Assembly (NCBI GenBank): GCA_013396995.1
Contig: VWZP01007940.1
Location: forward strand, 1,473,431-1,537,430
Origin: Dicaeum eximium
Lineage: Eukaryota; Chordata; Aves; Passeriformes; Dicaeidae
Length of the DNA stretch: 64,000 nucleotides
Reading direction: 5' to 3'
Both the position numbers and the translations under genes were made by a program. The notes beneath the pieces are model-generated. The model did no database searches, was not told where the DNA came from, and was given only the letters and a program-made list of their open reading frames with translations. Numbering within the stretch: position 1 is the first letter of the stretch; the number at the start of each line of letters is the position of its first letter. Below are positions 22,966-36,337 of this stretch, piece by piece.

Positions 22966-24290
22966 TAAGTGCAACACATTTGTTTTCCAGAATCAAACTG
23001 TGTTTTCTTATATTTAGTATATCCTCCTGAAAAATCTTATGTTTGCTCATTATGCGCAGCCTTACTGAGAAGCACCCTTTGATGTAACTTTGATAATGAT
23101 TATAAGAAAGTCAAACAGCACCCACTGTAACCTTGCATGATCCGAAGTTCCACAATACTTTCTTGTCCAGTGTGAAGAAATTACTTTAATAGCTTGGATT
23201 CTATTATGGTGAATTGATAAATGTGGATTTGAACTCTCCACATTAATATCTAGAACTATCATTCCTCTATACGGAGTTGACAATGTCCAACAGTTTATTT
23301 ATTTATTTACTTAGATGGAGTTAATTGCAATTTCAGCTAATTGTTACTTTCATCTGAATTTGAAATACAGTAAATTAAAAGCTCTGTACTCCAGTTTTTG
23401 GTCAGTAAAACAAGCTACCTCCTTCAATATGATTCCAATTTTTGGTGCATCAGGGAGAGACTCTACATGCTGGGCAGCAATCCAAGCTAGGTAACAAAAT
23501 GAATCCAGTTCTATCAAGGCAACTGATATTTTGTGAAATGATGGAGAAAAATCATTTCACAGCACCACCAGCAGCACACCACCAGCACATTATGATTGAG
23601 TTTTGCCTTTGAAGAAACAGATGGATCAACTATATTATTAAGAATATGGAGCATAAATACAATGATTTCACCTATATTATCAATTAAGTTATTTGTTTCT
23701 AAAACTCTAAACCTGTTTCCTCATTAGGTGCAGGCTTCGTAGAAAAAAGTCAATAAATAAAAGGAGTAATGGGTTGTATGCCATACAATATGAAAGGGAA
23801 GGTATTCTTGTGATGTATATCACCATTATGAGGAGTGTTCAAATTACAGTAAGTGTTCCTATTAGAATAATTTGTTAAAGATTTCTGAATTTTTCAGAAA
23901 ATTATTTGTTGCCTTCTAAACTGTTCTGTGTTTTTATATTTTATACTATTATTGAGTGGCTATCTGGTTTTTTGTTTTGGTTTTTTTTTTGGTTTTTTTT
24001 TTTTATTTCTTTAACTAGTTGCTGTTTAATTGTATCTTTCAGAGAAGTAATATTAAAGATTACTGTGAGGTACATTTAATAGCATCTGCATCAGATCCTC
24101 AGATTCTTCCAGTTAGCAGATTTCTTTGGGATTGGATCCCGATCAAGAATTACTCTTTCTATACAGTAATGAAGAACATTCATTCCTCTTTAAGTTACAT
24201 ATGTCATTTGCTTATATCTCTGCCAGGTTGTCTGAACTTATATTTCACAAACAGGAGAAAAAGAAAGGACTGAAAATTATTCTCTTAATA

Positions 24291-24330
24291 CACACAGTAA
24301 GTGAATGGCAAACACACACAGTAAGTGAAT
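24291..24330. repeat. 16-bp direct repeat with 24-bp period
   Basis: CACACAGTAAGTGAAT occurs at 24291-24306 and again at 24315-24330. It is a minor local duplication of unknown significance. Confidence 0.85.
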
Positions 24331-26951
24331 TTTAGTGTAGGGTTGCATGGTGTTTGATTTTGTACCGTCAAAGAATAATGAACTTATAGCTGAAGTAAGA
24401 AGCATCTATTAGGTGATACAAAGTTATAGAAAATGTGCAGATCTGTAATGGTAAAATTGTGAGCCATTCAGTTGACATTTCTTGTCATTTTCTATGTTTT
24501 TTAGAAGTACTGTTTCTTCATGGGGAGTGGGAAATGTGGTAAAGTGTTTTTCTAAAAACTGTATTTTCTCATCATCAAGCTTGAACACAGAGATATTTGT
24601 GTGTTGTCCCTCTGTGTGTATAGTTATATGTACATGTATTTATAGAGGCACATACACATGCACACATACAAATCTGAGAGATCCTGTTAATTCCTTTGGA
24701 GGTGATGTGAGTGTTCTAGTAAAGTATCTATGCTACTACTACACACACATTTGAAATACTATATTATTGGAATGTCTGTGATGTTTTCATTTTGCTTTCC
24801 CACAATCTGTCCCCCATAACACTCTAAACTGTTAGGTGTATTGGCCATTTTCACAGGAACTAGAAAAGGTCTCATATTTCTTGAAAATGAGCATTAGATG
24901 CAAATGGCTGCTGCCAGTGAGAAAACAGCAGAAAGAACTTAGACCATCAAAATTTTCTTCAGAAGAAACTGGGCTCAGTTGGTTTCTTCCCTGCAGTTTT
25001 TCATAAGAAAGACCTGCTTATATATTCTTCTACTGGAATACATCAGGTAAAGCTTCAGGGACAAGGAATGGGTCTGGAAGAAGTCTTCATTAGTTCCACT
25101 GTCACAAACACCTGCTCACATTTGACTTTCCTACTTTGAAAAACTTTCTGTAGGTGAACTTCTGTAACCAGTGAAGAATAGATTGTGCTCAAATCATACT
25201 TCACTTTGTTTTAAATTACAGTGCTATATTCCTCAGATCAAACTCTAAAACCCTTTGTTTTCATTGATCTTGTAGGTCATGGCATAGCATGGTTGCAGTA
25301 TACATAGGGTCAAGGACAGTATACTAGCATTGCACATAAAAAAAATATTTCTTTCACCCTGGGATATAAAACAGAAGAAGGCTGTAAGTATTTTTAAATT
25401 TAATTCAAAGACTATCTCTCTATGAACAAATAAGCTATTTTGTAACAAAGGACTGCCGTATGAACCAGCTTAGCCCTTGACAGCTTATAAAGCCCTATGT
25501 ACAGAAAGTAGTAGCCAACAGCAATAGAGGCAATAGGAACCTCAAGTTACAGAGCCTCCCGCTATGAACTGAAGATAAGAATACCAGCATGACAAAATGT
25601 GCTAGACCCAGCACTGATCAAAGTGTCTGAAAACTTTGGAAAAATTTCCACTACTTTTCAGGACAGTCATTGCTTTTCTTTCTTTTGTTCTCAGATGGAT
25701 ATGTATCCATTCTTAACACAGCTAGGTTACCAAAGTAATCAACCATACAGCAGAGAGCCTGTCACTTGTCAGATTGAAGTCCTAAGAGAAACAAAACCCA
25801 GGCTGTAAGTGGTTGTAGGCCTTTCTCCCACAGTCTTAATTCCAGGCTCCCTTAAATTCTTTTTTCCTGTTGTTACCTTTCCTCATTACTTATCAAATCA
25901 ATAAATCAGCTTGTACATTTAATAAAGTGATTTAAGGAGTATGTACCTTTTTCTGCTAACCTGAACCTGACTAAATAAGCTGTCTGGTCTACAGTGCAGA
26001 ACATTCTGTTCTTCTTTCAAACACTTTTTTCTTATGCTCAGAATAGAAGGCTTTATCTTAAAACAAACAAAAATCCCCAAACAGACAAACAAACAAACCA
26101 AAGCCAAGGGTTCTTTTCAACAGCTTATCTTTCTTTAAATCCCTTCTTCTCTGATATATATTATACTATAATATTTTTTTTATTTTTGGGGGCTTTTTTG
26201 TACCTGACATAGTTTAGTCATAGTTTGCTTTTATTATTTATAAATCAATGTATTTACTAAATCTGCATTTGATGGATCTGAAAAGTATTTCTCTTACTGT
26301 AGCAAATGAACTTGTGGCATGTGGCTGCATTTAATAAAGAAATTAAAAACATTTAGAGTTCAAAAGAATTACCACTGTCCTAAGGAGATAAATACATTTT
26401 TAAGCACCATGTATGCCTTGTTATTGTGCTGTGTATTGAGCTATGACAGTATCCATAAGACAATCATTAAGGGAAGAAGGAAGAAATTAATTTTTTACTA
26501 GTTATTCAATAAAAATATCAGGGGAAAAAAATATAAGATTATTCTAAGGAAAAGTGCCATATCCCATTTATCCATTAATTTTAAAAGACATTTTTATCAC
26601 TTCAGGACACTTTATTTCCAGAGGAAGTAGGATATTGAGAGAAGGATATTCTACAAAAATGGATTTACACATGCCCACTTTTTGGAGTAAAGTAAAGCAA
26701 ACCGCTACTCTTGTGTCTGATTACTTGTAAAAGCACAAGAGAGGAGACTTTAGGATATTGAGATTTCTGATCTGGAAATCTTCAACACTATGAGTATGCT
26801 TGGGTTTCTCTGCAGGTGAAGAACTAATTGTGAAGCTCCCAGGCAAGCAGTGTACTTGCTCTTTGTACATTTTTATTGCTGAAGAAACACTAGTACTGGG
26901 TGAAAACCACAAAGCACGATGACCAAAAAGTATTTCTTCTGAGTATTAAAT

Positions 26952-26967
26952 TGCCTGAATTCAGGCA
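26952..26967. repeat. 16-bp perfect palindrome
   Basis: TGCCTGAATTCAGGCA is its own reverse complement and is centred on GAATTC. It may be chance. No context suggests a function. Confidence 0.9.
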
Positions 26968-28705
26968 TACTTACAAACTGTTCCCATATAAACTTTAATA
27001 CAATAAAAATCTTGTCATTTAAGCATTAATAAAATTGCAGTTAATATTAGGGTGCCTATTTGAAATAATTTTCTGAACCTGGCAAATCAGAAATGGGAAC
27101 ACTGAAAACACTTAAATTGTAGTTAAATAAAAACATTATTAGATATTAAGTTAAAAGTCATTAGAAAAACACTGGTGCAAATATTTGTTAGTGCTTGCGG
27201 CCTCGGTTCTGACTGCCTTGGTTAGGGATATTTCACACAGAATCTACTGCATGTCTTTAAGTACACACCCCAAATTCTACATCACATTTCAGTTTCTACC
27301 AGTCCAATCTTACTCAATCACTACAAAAGTGAACATGTGGTAAATAGCATCTTGTTATTTCTCTGTCTGTTCTTCATGACACCAAATCTGCAGGCTGGGA
27401 AAGAAGAAACCATCCCATGGCAGATCTGTGATATGCATGTTCTTTGATTTAAATATAATTCTGAGCTTTAGTTACATGAAAGTAAAGAAGCCTGGAAGAT
27501 TGCCTAAGTAGTTTAAAGTTCATGAGGCAAGGAGTTCAGTTGTAAAATATCATTTTTTGTGTTAAATCACCCAAAACTTGTCAATAATTAGGTGGGAGAG
27601 TATGGTTAAGGACTGCCTACATTTAGACTTAATTTAATATTAACTTACAAATGGTGTTGAACAGCTGCCAATGGATTCTCCCACTGAGAAATGTAACAAA
27701 GCTGCTGACTGTGTTGTTTTGTTTCTAAAACCTCTTTTATCTTTTGTGTCTTATATTAAATATTTCCGGTTGTACTCTTGCTTGCAAATCATTTATCACT
27801 GCAAAAATAATTTCTCTGTGCAGCCCTGAAATTGAGACAATCACACTACCTTTTTTTTTTTTATTTTATTCAGTATAACTTGAAATACTGATATGAACAA
27901 CCTATTTTTTATCTGCATCTCCACCTTTGTCAAAGTCTAGGTTGTCAGATTTTAGGAAATTATCAAGGGTCTTCAGCTAATTTCCTTTATTAACAAAACT
28001 GAGTTGGGGACTCAGTTTAAAAATAGAACTGGACTCTTAAAAATGCAATTTTTTTTTTTTTCAGGAAATAACATATGAGAGAAGATAAGAATTGTCATGC
28101 TGGCATGAGTCAGTCCACCCATTACAGCACCAGTCTACAACCAAGAATATTTATTCTCTTGTGCTTTACATGAACATGGAAAAACATTACGCTTTAAGAA
28201 ATGTCATCAGGAAGGAAATACACTCTGAAGGGTAAAGAGACCTAATGAAAACCTTCTGTGATGGTTCCATATATCTGATAGATCGAAAGAGGATTGATAT
28301 TTCTGAAGATTACAAAGTTGTACTCTTGTCAGCAGCACTCCAGCTGAGAATAAAGCATGTGCTAATGAACTGCGTAGATTGTAAACCAACATTTGTTGGA
28401 TAACACCCCATTAACAGAGATATTTCATAATCATTTTCACTTCAGTCTAGAAGAAATTGGTGAAAAATTTGACTTTGTTAGTATATGTCTCAATTACTTT
28501 AATGAGAGAAAGGGTCATTAGCTGTTACACACATTTTTAAGGCCTATTAGGTACCTTCCCTTAGTTGTCTAATCCTCTGAAAAATGCAATATTCCTATAT
28601 TCCTTACTAGTATGCTTTGCGTTGCAGACAAAAAAATCTTAGTTTTTAAGTTGATGAGAAACACTGGCTCTATTCTTTAGAAAGTTAAAGTGTCTGCATA
28701 TCCAA

Positions 28706-28758
28706 ACACATATACATATATATATATAATATGTGTGTGTATATATATATATATATAT
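28706..28758. repeat. AT/GT dinucleotide microsatellite
   Basis: The tract runs ACACATATACATATATATAT, then a TGTGTGTGT segment, then a further (AT)n run. It is a compound dinucleotide repeat and is likely to vary in length. Confidence 0.93.
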
Positions 28759-29220
28759 CTCCATATAGATGTACACAGTGAAATTTCATCCTATTTTTGA
28801 TCCACCTGGGAGCCATAGAAATGCAGAGCAGGAAGAGATCATGAGAGGCTGTGATGTGTCTATGATCCTGGTTTCAGCTGAAATAATTTTCATCTTAGTA
28901 GTGGGTACAGTGCTGGTTTTGGATTTACTGTGAGAATAATGTTGATGACACAGTGATGTTTTGGTTATCGCTAAGTAGTGCTTACTAGAATTTAAAGTAA
29001 CTTTTCATGTTGTGCCAGTGAGGAGTTGCACAAAAATCTGGGTAAAAGCATGGCCAGGTCAGCTGACCGGAACTGGCTAAAGAGATATTCCACACCACAG
29101 AATGTCATGCTCCATTTATAAATTGGGGTTGAATTGACCAGGAGCTGCTTGGCGAGAAGCTGAACATTGGTCATTGGGTGGTAAGCAGCATCAGTTCTTT
29201 CTCTCAGGTGTTGTTCTATA

Positions 29221-30148
29221 GAGTCATAGAATGACTTGATTTGAAAGGAACCTTAAAGATAATTTAGTTCCAACACCCCTGCCATGAGCAGGGGTGGCTT
29301 CCACTAGACCAGGTTGTTAAAGTCCACTCCAGCCTTGAATACTTTCAGGAACAGGCCATCCAAAACTTCTCTGGACAACCTGTTCCAGTGTCTCACCACC
29401 CCCACAATAAAGAATGCCTTCCTAATACCTAGCCTAAACCCACTCTCTTTCAATTTAAAGCCATCAACCCCTGTCCTATCACTACATACTCATACAAAAA
29501 GTCCTTCTCCAGACTTTTTGTAAATTCCCTTTAGCTACTGGAAGGCTCCTATAAGGGGTCTCCACACTTCTTGTCTCTAGTCTGGTAAACCCCAACTCCT
29601 TCAGCCTGTCTTCATGGAAGAGAAGGCTGCTCTCAATCCCTTTATCTCCCAGGCTGTACTTCTGCTTGGGATTACCCCAACACAGGCACAGCACCTTGCA
29701 CTTGCCCCCATTGAACTGCATGAGGTTCATAGGGGTAAAAGAAATTTGTCAGGCACAATTTGATGTTAGGGAAGACATAATGGCTGTCACCAATCATCTT
29801 CTTATTTTCTGTGTGTCCTAAAATAGTTTCCAGGGCCATCTCCTCTATGATCTTGTTGGGCACTAAGGCTGAGAGGCCTGTAATTCCCTGGATTTTCCCT
29901 ATTTCCCTTTTTAAAAATAGGCATTATATTTCCCCTTTTTCAGTCACTGGGAACTTCCTCAGACTGCAATATCTTCTCAAATATGGTGGATGATGGCTCA
30001 TTCATTTCCTCAGCCAACTCCCTCAGGACCTTTGTATGTATCTCATCAGGTCCCCTGGATCTCTGTACCTTCAGCTTCCTGAGACAGTTTTGTACCTCAT
30101 CTCCCACTACAGCAGATGATTCTTCATTCTCCCACTCTCTCTTTTTCA
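29221..30148 (-). mobile_element. CR1 LINE, minus strand, inside an ERVL-like LTR, internally deleted
   Basis: The reversed 3' end (GAGTCATAGAATGACTTGAT) is followed by the 3' UTR blocks CCTGCCATGAGCAGGGGTGG and CCACTAGACCAGGTTGTTAA, then ORF2 blocks in 3' to 5' order. Two internal segments are missing relative to the family order. One loss is near 29622, where the CTTCAGCCTGTCTTCATGG block jumps to CTGCTCTCAATCCC. The other is near 29731, where CTGCATGAGGTTCAT jumps to AAATTTGTCAGGCAC. The 5' end, near 30148, reaches further upstream in ORF2 than any other copy here, into the N-terminal part of the reverse transcriptase. The deletions and frameshifts make it inactive. Confidence 0.9.
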
Positions 30149-30161
30149 TTACAATTATCAA
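29940..30161 (-). pseudogene. CR1 ORF2 remnant: N-terminal region of reverse transcriptase
   Basis: The minus strand is open for 73 codons and contains LRKLKVQRSRGPDEIHTKVL, then RELAEEM and a final EKILQSEEVPSD. In CR1 ORF2 the pattern LxKLDxxKSxGPDGIHPRVLREL followed by SGEVPxDW marks the start of the reverse transcriptase domain. The following catalytic motifs are removed by an internal deletion. The first few residues come from flanking LTR sequence. Confidence 0.85.
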
Positions 30162-30366
30162 TACTTTTATAAATTAGTAGTAGTAGTAATAGTATTAGTA
30201 GTATCATATGTATTTTGTTTCAGTTCTTAAACTCTTTTCATCTCAATCCATGAGGTTTACTTTTTTTTCTTTCTCTTATCCTCCTCCCCACCAGGGGGAA
30301 GGTGGGCAGTGGAGTGAGTGACAGACTGACTGGTACAGAGTGGCAGGGTGGGGTTAAGCCATGACA

Positions 30367-31634
30367 GCCATCAGCTTTCATAACATATTTGTCTTACTTG
30401 TTTTAAAATTTCCAGTGATGTAGATATTACAATCTTTCAAGGCATTTCATTAAAGTGTATTATTACATTTACCATTAGTCTTTTTTTTCCTCCTGATTAA
30501 GACATTAACCTGCATTATTCCCTTTCAAATCCATTATTGTCATTCTATTGACAGTGCACACAGAGAACAGATTATATACTTCTGCTTTACAGCTGTCTTT
30601 TATGTATTTAGAGATTTAACATTTCTCTTCCAACTTCTCTAGATAGACTACATCAGTTCTTATTCGGCATATCTAAACAATCTCATTGTTTTTCTTCAAA
30701 CTCCTTACAATTCATCTGCATTTTTAAAATATTTATGGCCTGACATTTTACCACAGTCACATGAGTGAAATCCATCCAGACATGATTTTCTCTGTGGAAA
30801 TGTGCTTCTATTGCAAGGAAAAAACATAACTATAATTTTCCCAGAAGTATAAATTAAGCAGTTTGGTTCATACCTCCCGTCACAGACTGAAATGTTATGA
30901 TTTATTGCTTAAACATTTTTATGTAGGACTTTTGCCTATTATGGCAAAGTTGTTTCACAAAATCTGCATGGAAGACCATGGTACCCTGAATGTGGCTCCT
31001 GGGCTGAGGCCCCAAACTGTGAGATAAATCTTCCTGTCTGTCAGCCCCATTCCCCTTTTCTATTTCTTTATTTCGCTTTCTCGATGCCTTTTTTACTATT
31101 AAATAAAATATATACTTTAAAATAAACTACATCCATTTTTTGGTATCAACATTTAACCTAATTTGGTTTTAATTATGTTTTGGGGAATATTTTGAATATT
31201 TTGAACTTTTAAATATTCATAATCCACAGAGAGCTCACTTGCTCCTCTGTGATTACAGCAGCTCATAACACCTCCTTAGTTCTTGATTTCCTTTTTTTCC
31301 CCCTGATTTCTCAGTTCTGGAATTTTCACATTCACAATGAGTTCTTCTTCTTCTTGTTACAAAAAGACAACACAAAGTGAGTTGAAGCCTCTGGATGAAA
31401 GATGGATCCTTGTCCTACGTCACTGAATGAGCAAGTAAAAGTGCAATATTAAGTGGCAGAAAGATGGATGGGTAGAAAGAATATCAGGGATATGAATTTG
31501 TTTTCCTTCGTTGCCAAGATCATTATGGAGCCTGCAGCTGACTCACTCCCTGTGGAGCACTAATTTCGTGTTCACCCTTACTCGAGGCAGAGTAGATTAG
31601 GTGTTGGTGAAAGTTCTTTACTATAACATGTAAA
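30367..31634. other. AT-rich spacer, nothing recognised
   Basis: No gene or clear repeat. A slightly GC-richer piece near 30985-31055 (CTGGGCTGAGGCCCCAAACT) is followed by AATAAA-rich sequence near 31100 and could be an old LTR edge, but I cannot place it in a family. Confidence 0.5.
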
Positions 31635-31711
31635 ACTGGTCTATGAGAGGTTTCCCTCCCCATGGCTGGGGGGTGGGAACTAGATTCCTTCCATTCTATG
31701 ATTCTTTGATT
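31635..31711 (+). mobile_element. CR1 LINE 3' end fragment, plus strand
   Basis: ACTGGTCTATGAGAGGTTTC, then CCATGGCTGGGGGGTGGGAA, then CATTCTATGATTCTTTGATT: this is the last 80 or so bases of CR1, ending in the octamer tail. It is a very short truncated insertion. Confidence 0.88.
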
Positions 31712-34125
31712 GTACTTCTGCTTTGTTTGTAAACCTCACTGCTGTCTAACTTACCTATCCCTCAGGTTGTTACCTGTATGTTTTTTGTGAAGCCCTTCAT
31801 GCTCGTCTCAGCTCTTCACCTCTCTGCTTGGTTCTCCTGGGTCATGCCACTGATAACTCCCTTAAGGGAGCTGATCCTCTGCTTAAGCTACTTTGGGGGG
31901 AAAATCTATAGGGTAAATCGACATATCCAACTCTTCCATAAGTGAAAACAGTTGCTCATTCCCGCCTTTCCACTCTTACGTCAAGTAGATCCCAAATTAA
32001 TTTTGCAGTGTTTATTTGTTTTGTTGGAGTTACTCCTGGTGAGGGCAGCACAGAGGAAGAAAGAGGAGAGGAGTCTTGAGTGTAATCATCGTTTTGCTGT
32101 AGTAACAGTATTCTGTGTGCCAGTTTGTGTAACTTAGCTACAAAAGCTTAGAAACATGCCAAAGTGCTTCATCTGCTAACTAGACAAACTGAATAGCTGC
32201 TGATAAAGCTGTATTGGGTGACTTATTTCATTTTAAAGCAAGCCATCTAACAGGATTTACATATTCCCCTTCTGGTAGCTGAGATAATCTGACTTCTGAA
32301 TGAGGGTGAGAAGCTTATGCATATGAATAAGAAACATTTGTTTATTTAAAGAGTGACAGAGGGTCAAAAGATAGATCTGATGTGATTTAGATCATCTGTT
32401 GTTTTCCAACATCATCTAAAGACACCTCTCAAATTGCCCCAAGGTCCACAATACTAAATCTGTAAGGACCCCAATTCTGATAACAAAAAGATTGCAACAG
32501 CATGAAATAGTAAAATTTCCTTGCATCTTTAGAAGCTCATAAACACTTAATAATTCTTATGACTACCTTTCATAGAGTTTTTCTGACCAAGGTTAGGAAG
32601 GAATGTGCTTGTGAGTACAGGTGTAGACAGCATAGATGTACAAACATCCCACAAAAAACTTTTGGTTTAGTATCATGGAGAGCAAAAAAGAATGGGAGAT
32701 TTAAAAATGACCAGTTTTGCTGCCTCAATAATTTTTTTTCAAGTTACTCAGAAAGATCCCCAGAGCTGGCTCAAGACCTCTTTCACCAACACAGAAAAAA
32801 ACTAAACTTTGCAGCTCTATAGGCGAGAATCTGAGGATGGCTGGAGCAGGAATACAAAGCCACGGGGAAGCTGTGGTGAGCTCAGATGCTTACTCTTGCT
32901 CCTGCTGCCTGGCAGATGGGAAAATGTGAGGAACAACTGCTCCCACACCAGCAGCTGCCATCATTGCCTGCCCACTTTCTATAACTCTGGCACAGATAAA
33001 TCTTGTATTGGGGTCATGGACATCATTCATATCTCTGTTTTGCCTATGCCAGCAACCACTTTTTTTTCCTATACATTTGCACTACGTATCTGTTTTCTGC
33101 GCAGAATTCTAACTCTGATGTGTGCATGCTCTTAAAAAGAACCACATTGGATCATGCAACCATGATGTACTGTTGTGCTATTTAATTTCAATATGAGATT
33201 TTTAATGCAAATTGTTTTTAACTCTAATAGCTTTCTATTAGTCTTTTCAGTTTGTATCAGCTCTATATTCTGTTTTTTAAGTTGAATGAAAAAGAAATTA
33301 ACAAACGCCTTAGTTCCATTTGTTCCCTGAAAAAAAAAAAAACCAAACAAAAAAACTAGAATAAATAAAGGAACACTTTGTCTTTTGCTTTGGCAAGCTG
33401 ATAAATTTAAATGCAGTTCTTCTCTACCAAGACCTATTCAAGTCTACAAGCACTGAATATTTCTGTGCACCGAGGGTATGTTCTTGAGGAAATTCTGATT
33501 AAAATTTGAGTTTCTTCCACAAAATTAATTTCTTGTACTTGTATTTTAGATCCTTTTCAGTCACATTTTACATTTACCATTTACTCAAATTCCTTTTAGC
33601 AGCTGTCATGTCCATTGCATTTTGGAACACTTTAGTCAGTGCACATGGTACTGCTGATATTAAACATTCCCAAAGACTTTTCCAATATGTAGGTACATTT
33701 CCAGGCTAGAATTGTTATCTCTTTTAGTAGTCTTTGGACTCTTCCCACTGAGTTTAATCTATCAATCATTGCTTTGCTATTTTCTTCTCTGACCATGTTT
33801 AACTGAGCTTAGAACCATATTTGAATATGGCTTTTCTCTAGGAAAGATCAGTTCTTCCTTGAATCTGGTTTTCATTAATAAGGTTTCAGAACAGACACCG
33901 GGAGGTGTGTTTGATCAAAACCCCAGAACTTTCTGCATTCTGCCTCTTAATTGCATGTATTGTTAGAAGACTATTTCATATTAATAGATTGTTTTTGCTA
34001 CTTGCAGGAAAGAGGAACACCTGTTGTTTTCAAAGACTTTCCAAAAATTCTTGTTAACTGTTTCTTAACACATCATTGTAGGTTTAATATCCATTTTTTC
34101 TTCACAGTCACTTCCATTTTTAAGA

Positions 34126-34193
34126 AACTGTACATATATATCTACAGATGTATATATGTAGATATATTAAAAATATATATATAGTATATAGAT
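34126..34193. repeat. Imperfect TA-rich microsatellite
   Basis: Alternating TA and TAGATA-type units with interruptions, for example TACATATATATCTACAGATG followed by TATATATGTAGATATATT. It is low-complexity sequence with partial self-complementarity. Confidence 0.9.
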
Positions 34194-36300
34194 ATGATTT
34201 ACCTTGTAGATCTGTTTATTTTTTCCAGAAATTTGACTTGGAATGGAGAATAGAAAAAGATATATTCCTCATCATGCATTTCTACAACTGATTCACTTTT
34301 TCAAATCATTAAAGCCAGGCATGGCATTCAAAGTATTATGGAATTATTCAAACAAAAGCATATTTCTCCCATGTTTTAACCAACTACAGCTACTAATCAA
34401 AGAATTTAAAATTTCTATTGGTTTTCAAATAACTACTCAGCAAAAATAACATGGGCAGTCAAAATAGAAGGTTAATAACCTTGAAATTATGCCATCTGAT
34501 CCAGTAGAACTGGATGATATCAGTTTATTTCTGAATGTTTATCTTCATAAGAAATTAGGTATTTAAGAACACTGGACAATTAATTTGTGGACATTTGAGT
34601 GTTCTGGAAAGAAGAAAGTGTAAGAGTTTATGAGTTAGGCAAAATAGAAAAACGGGAAAGGATATTTCAAAATATATTTTACATATATCAGAGAAACATA
34701 TTGGAGAATGCAAAAACATTAATTAAGGTTTGCATGTCTCTAAATTTTACTGGTTTTTTTCCTCTTTTTGTTTTCCAATAGCTTTTTGCTTCCAACTCCG
34801 TACCTTGCCCCACCCAAGAAACTGCATCCTGGTTTTTTTTTTTTTTTAACTAGGGATTAATAGTGTTAATATTCTCCAGCTGGGAGAGGTATTCATTTTC
34901 TGCTTGAGTCCATAATTTCTTCTGTTTTCTGTGACGTCATTATAAACCAAAACTAACCATGACATCTTCATGCTATAGCAAGAAGAATAGAACAGGTCCC
35001 TCTGAAACTAATATTGTTTTTCTTCTTTATTTCCTTCCTTCAGTATAAATAAAGTATCAATGTCATAATAATTATTTGGAGACATATGGTAAAATGAAAG
35101 CTAATAAAGCTTTGCCTATAATTTTCTAGGAAAAAAAATCCTTCAATCTTTTTGGCATTTATGCATTTGCCTCTCTTGTCACATGCAGATTAGTTTTTAG
35201 ATACTCAGAGATTCAGATGTAGAAATCCTATATCAAAGTGCAGTAAACCTGAACTATGAGCAGAATGATTCAAAACTTTTGCAGAAAATAATATTAATTT
35301 ATCATTAAATGCATATAATATTTCCAAGATAAAAATAAAATTGGAAAAACTGGAGGATGAATCACTGGTTATCCAGGAACTTAAAAGTGTGAAAAAACAT
35401 CTTTCAATCCAAATGACTACTGTTAAACTGAAAACGAGTTAGAGTAATTTTATATGATAAAAGAGGAAGAATTAACTCCTAAACAGTCATAAAACAAATC
35501 CCAAAACAACTAAGAATAGATCAAACAAATTAAAAAAAAACATCAAAGCTGAATATCTGGGGTATGCAGTTTCTATATTTTTTCCTTTACCTCGGTCTAA
35601 TATATAGGCAATATATTCTGCCTCTCTCAGTATAAATAACAGTTAATAATGTATTACTTTCAGCAGAGGACATTTCAGCTTGAAAGCTAGGTGCAAATAA
35701 GGAAACAACAGAAACAAAATAGGCAATTTCTTTGATTTAATTATTTGTGTTCTCCTTGTGCAAAATTATGCTATTTTTCTTAAAATTAACAAGATTAAAG
35801 TCCATCATTAGAATGAACAGAAATTGTTTGACTTTCTCCAGAGAAGACACTTAAAATTTTCTTTCTACTGTCTAAGATTAGAAATATGCTTACTCCTTTA
35901 AATGTGTCTATGAGATTAAATGGAAAGATGATGCAGTAAAACTGGCATTAAAAGTCCAAACTTTTCAAGTTTCAGGTGATATAAATTTTTCTTACCTCTC
36001 TCTGAAAACCTAATAAAATGTTATAGTTGAAGTAAACCACTATTAACCTAAAACAAACAAGCAAAAAGACTTACAATTTTGCTGTAAGCAACAGTAAATT
36101 TATCAACAACTATTTCAAAATATTGTCCATGAATTTTACTCTATTTCCTGCTTTACTTTTCTGAATATTAAATATTCACACATAGAAATGTAATTTTAAT
36201 AGTGAGATAATTTATCTAGAGAAGAGATAAACATTTGGAGTATTTTCTTCAGATGAATTCTTCATTATTTTGAAGCTGATGCTTTTCCTCTTCTGAGAAA

Positions 36301-36337
36301 AAACAAACAAACAAACAAACAAACAAACAAACAAAAA
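36301..36337. repeat. (AAAC)n microsatellite
   Basis: Eight clean AAAC units from 36301 to 36332, followed by AAAAAC. It is preceded by an A-run at 36298-36300. Confidence 0.95.

Larger units (their letters stand above)
22966..28862. other. AT-rich non-genic stretch
   Basis: I recognised no genes or named transposons in 5.9 kb. It contains T-rich low-complexity sequence at 23971-24015, a 16-bp direct repeat (CACACAGTAAGTGAAT at 24291-24306 and 24315-24330), a 16-bp perfect palindrome (TGCCTGAATTCAGGCA at 26952-26967), and an AT/GT microsatellite at 28706-28758. The open frames are short and featureless. Confidence 0.55.
28863..30366 (+). mobile_element. ERVL-like solo LTR, plus strand, split by a CR1
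   Basis: The 5' part (28863-29220) starts TGATCCTGGTTTCAGCTGAA and includes TTGATGACACAGTGATGTTT, GAGATATTCCACACCACAGA and a TTTATAAA TATA-like box at 29115-29122. The 3' part (about 30149-30366) has the TAGTAGTAGTAATAGTATTA tract, TCTCAATCCATGAGGTTTAC, CACCAGGGGGAAGGTGGGCA and the end GGGGTTAAGCCATGACA. These are the expected first and second halves of one ERVL-type LTR. The CR1 at 29221-30148 must therefore have inserted into it. I found no matching 5-bp duplication outside the LTR (GTCTA to the left, GCCAT to the right), so the ends may be eroded. Confidence 0.82.
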
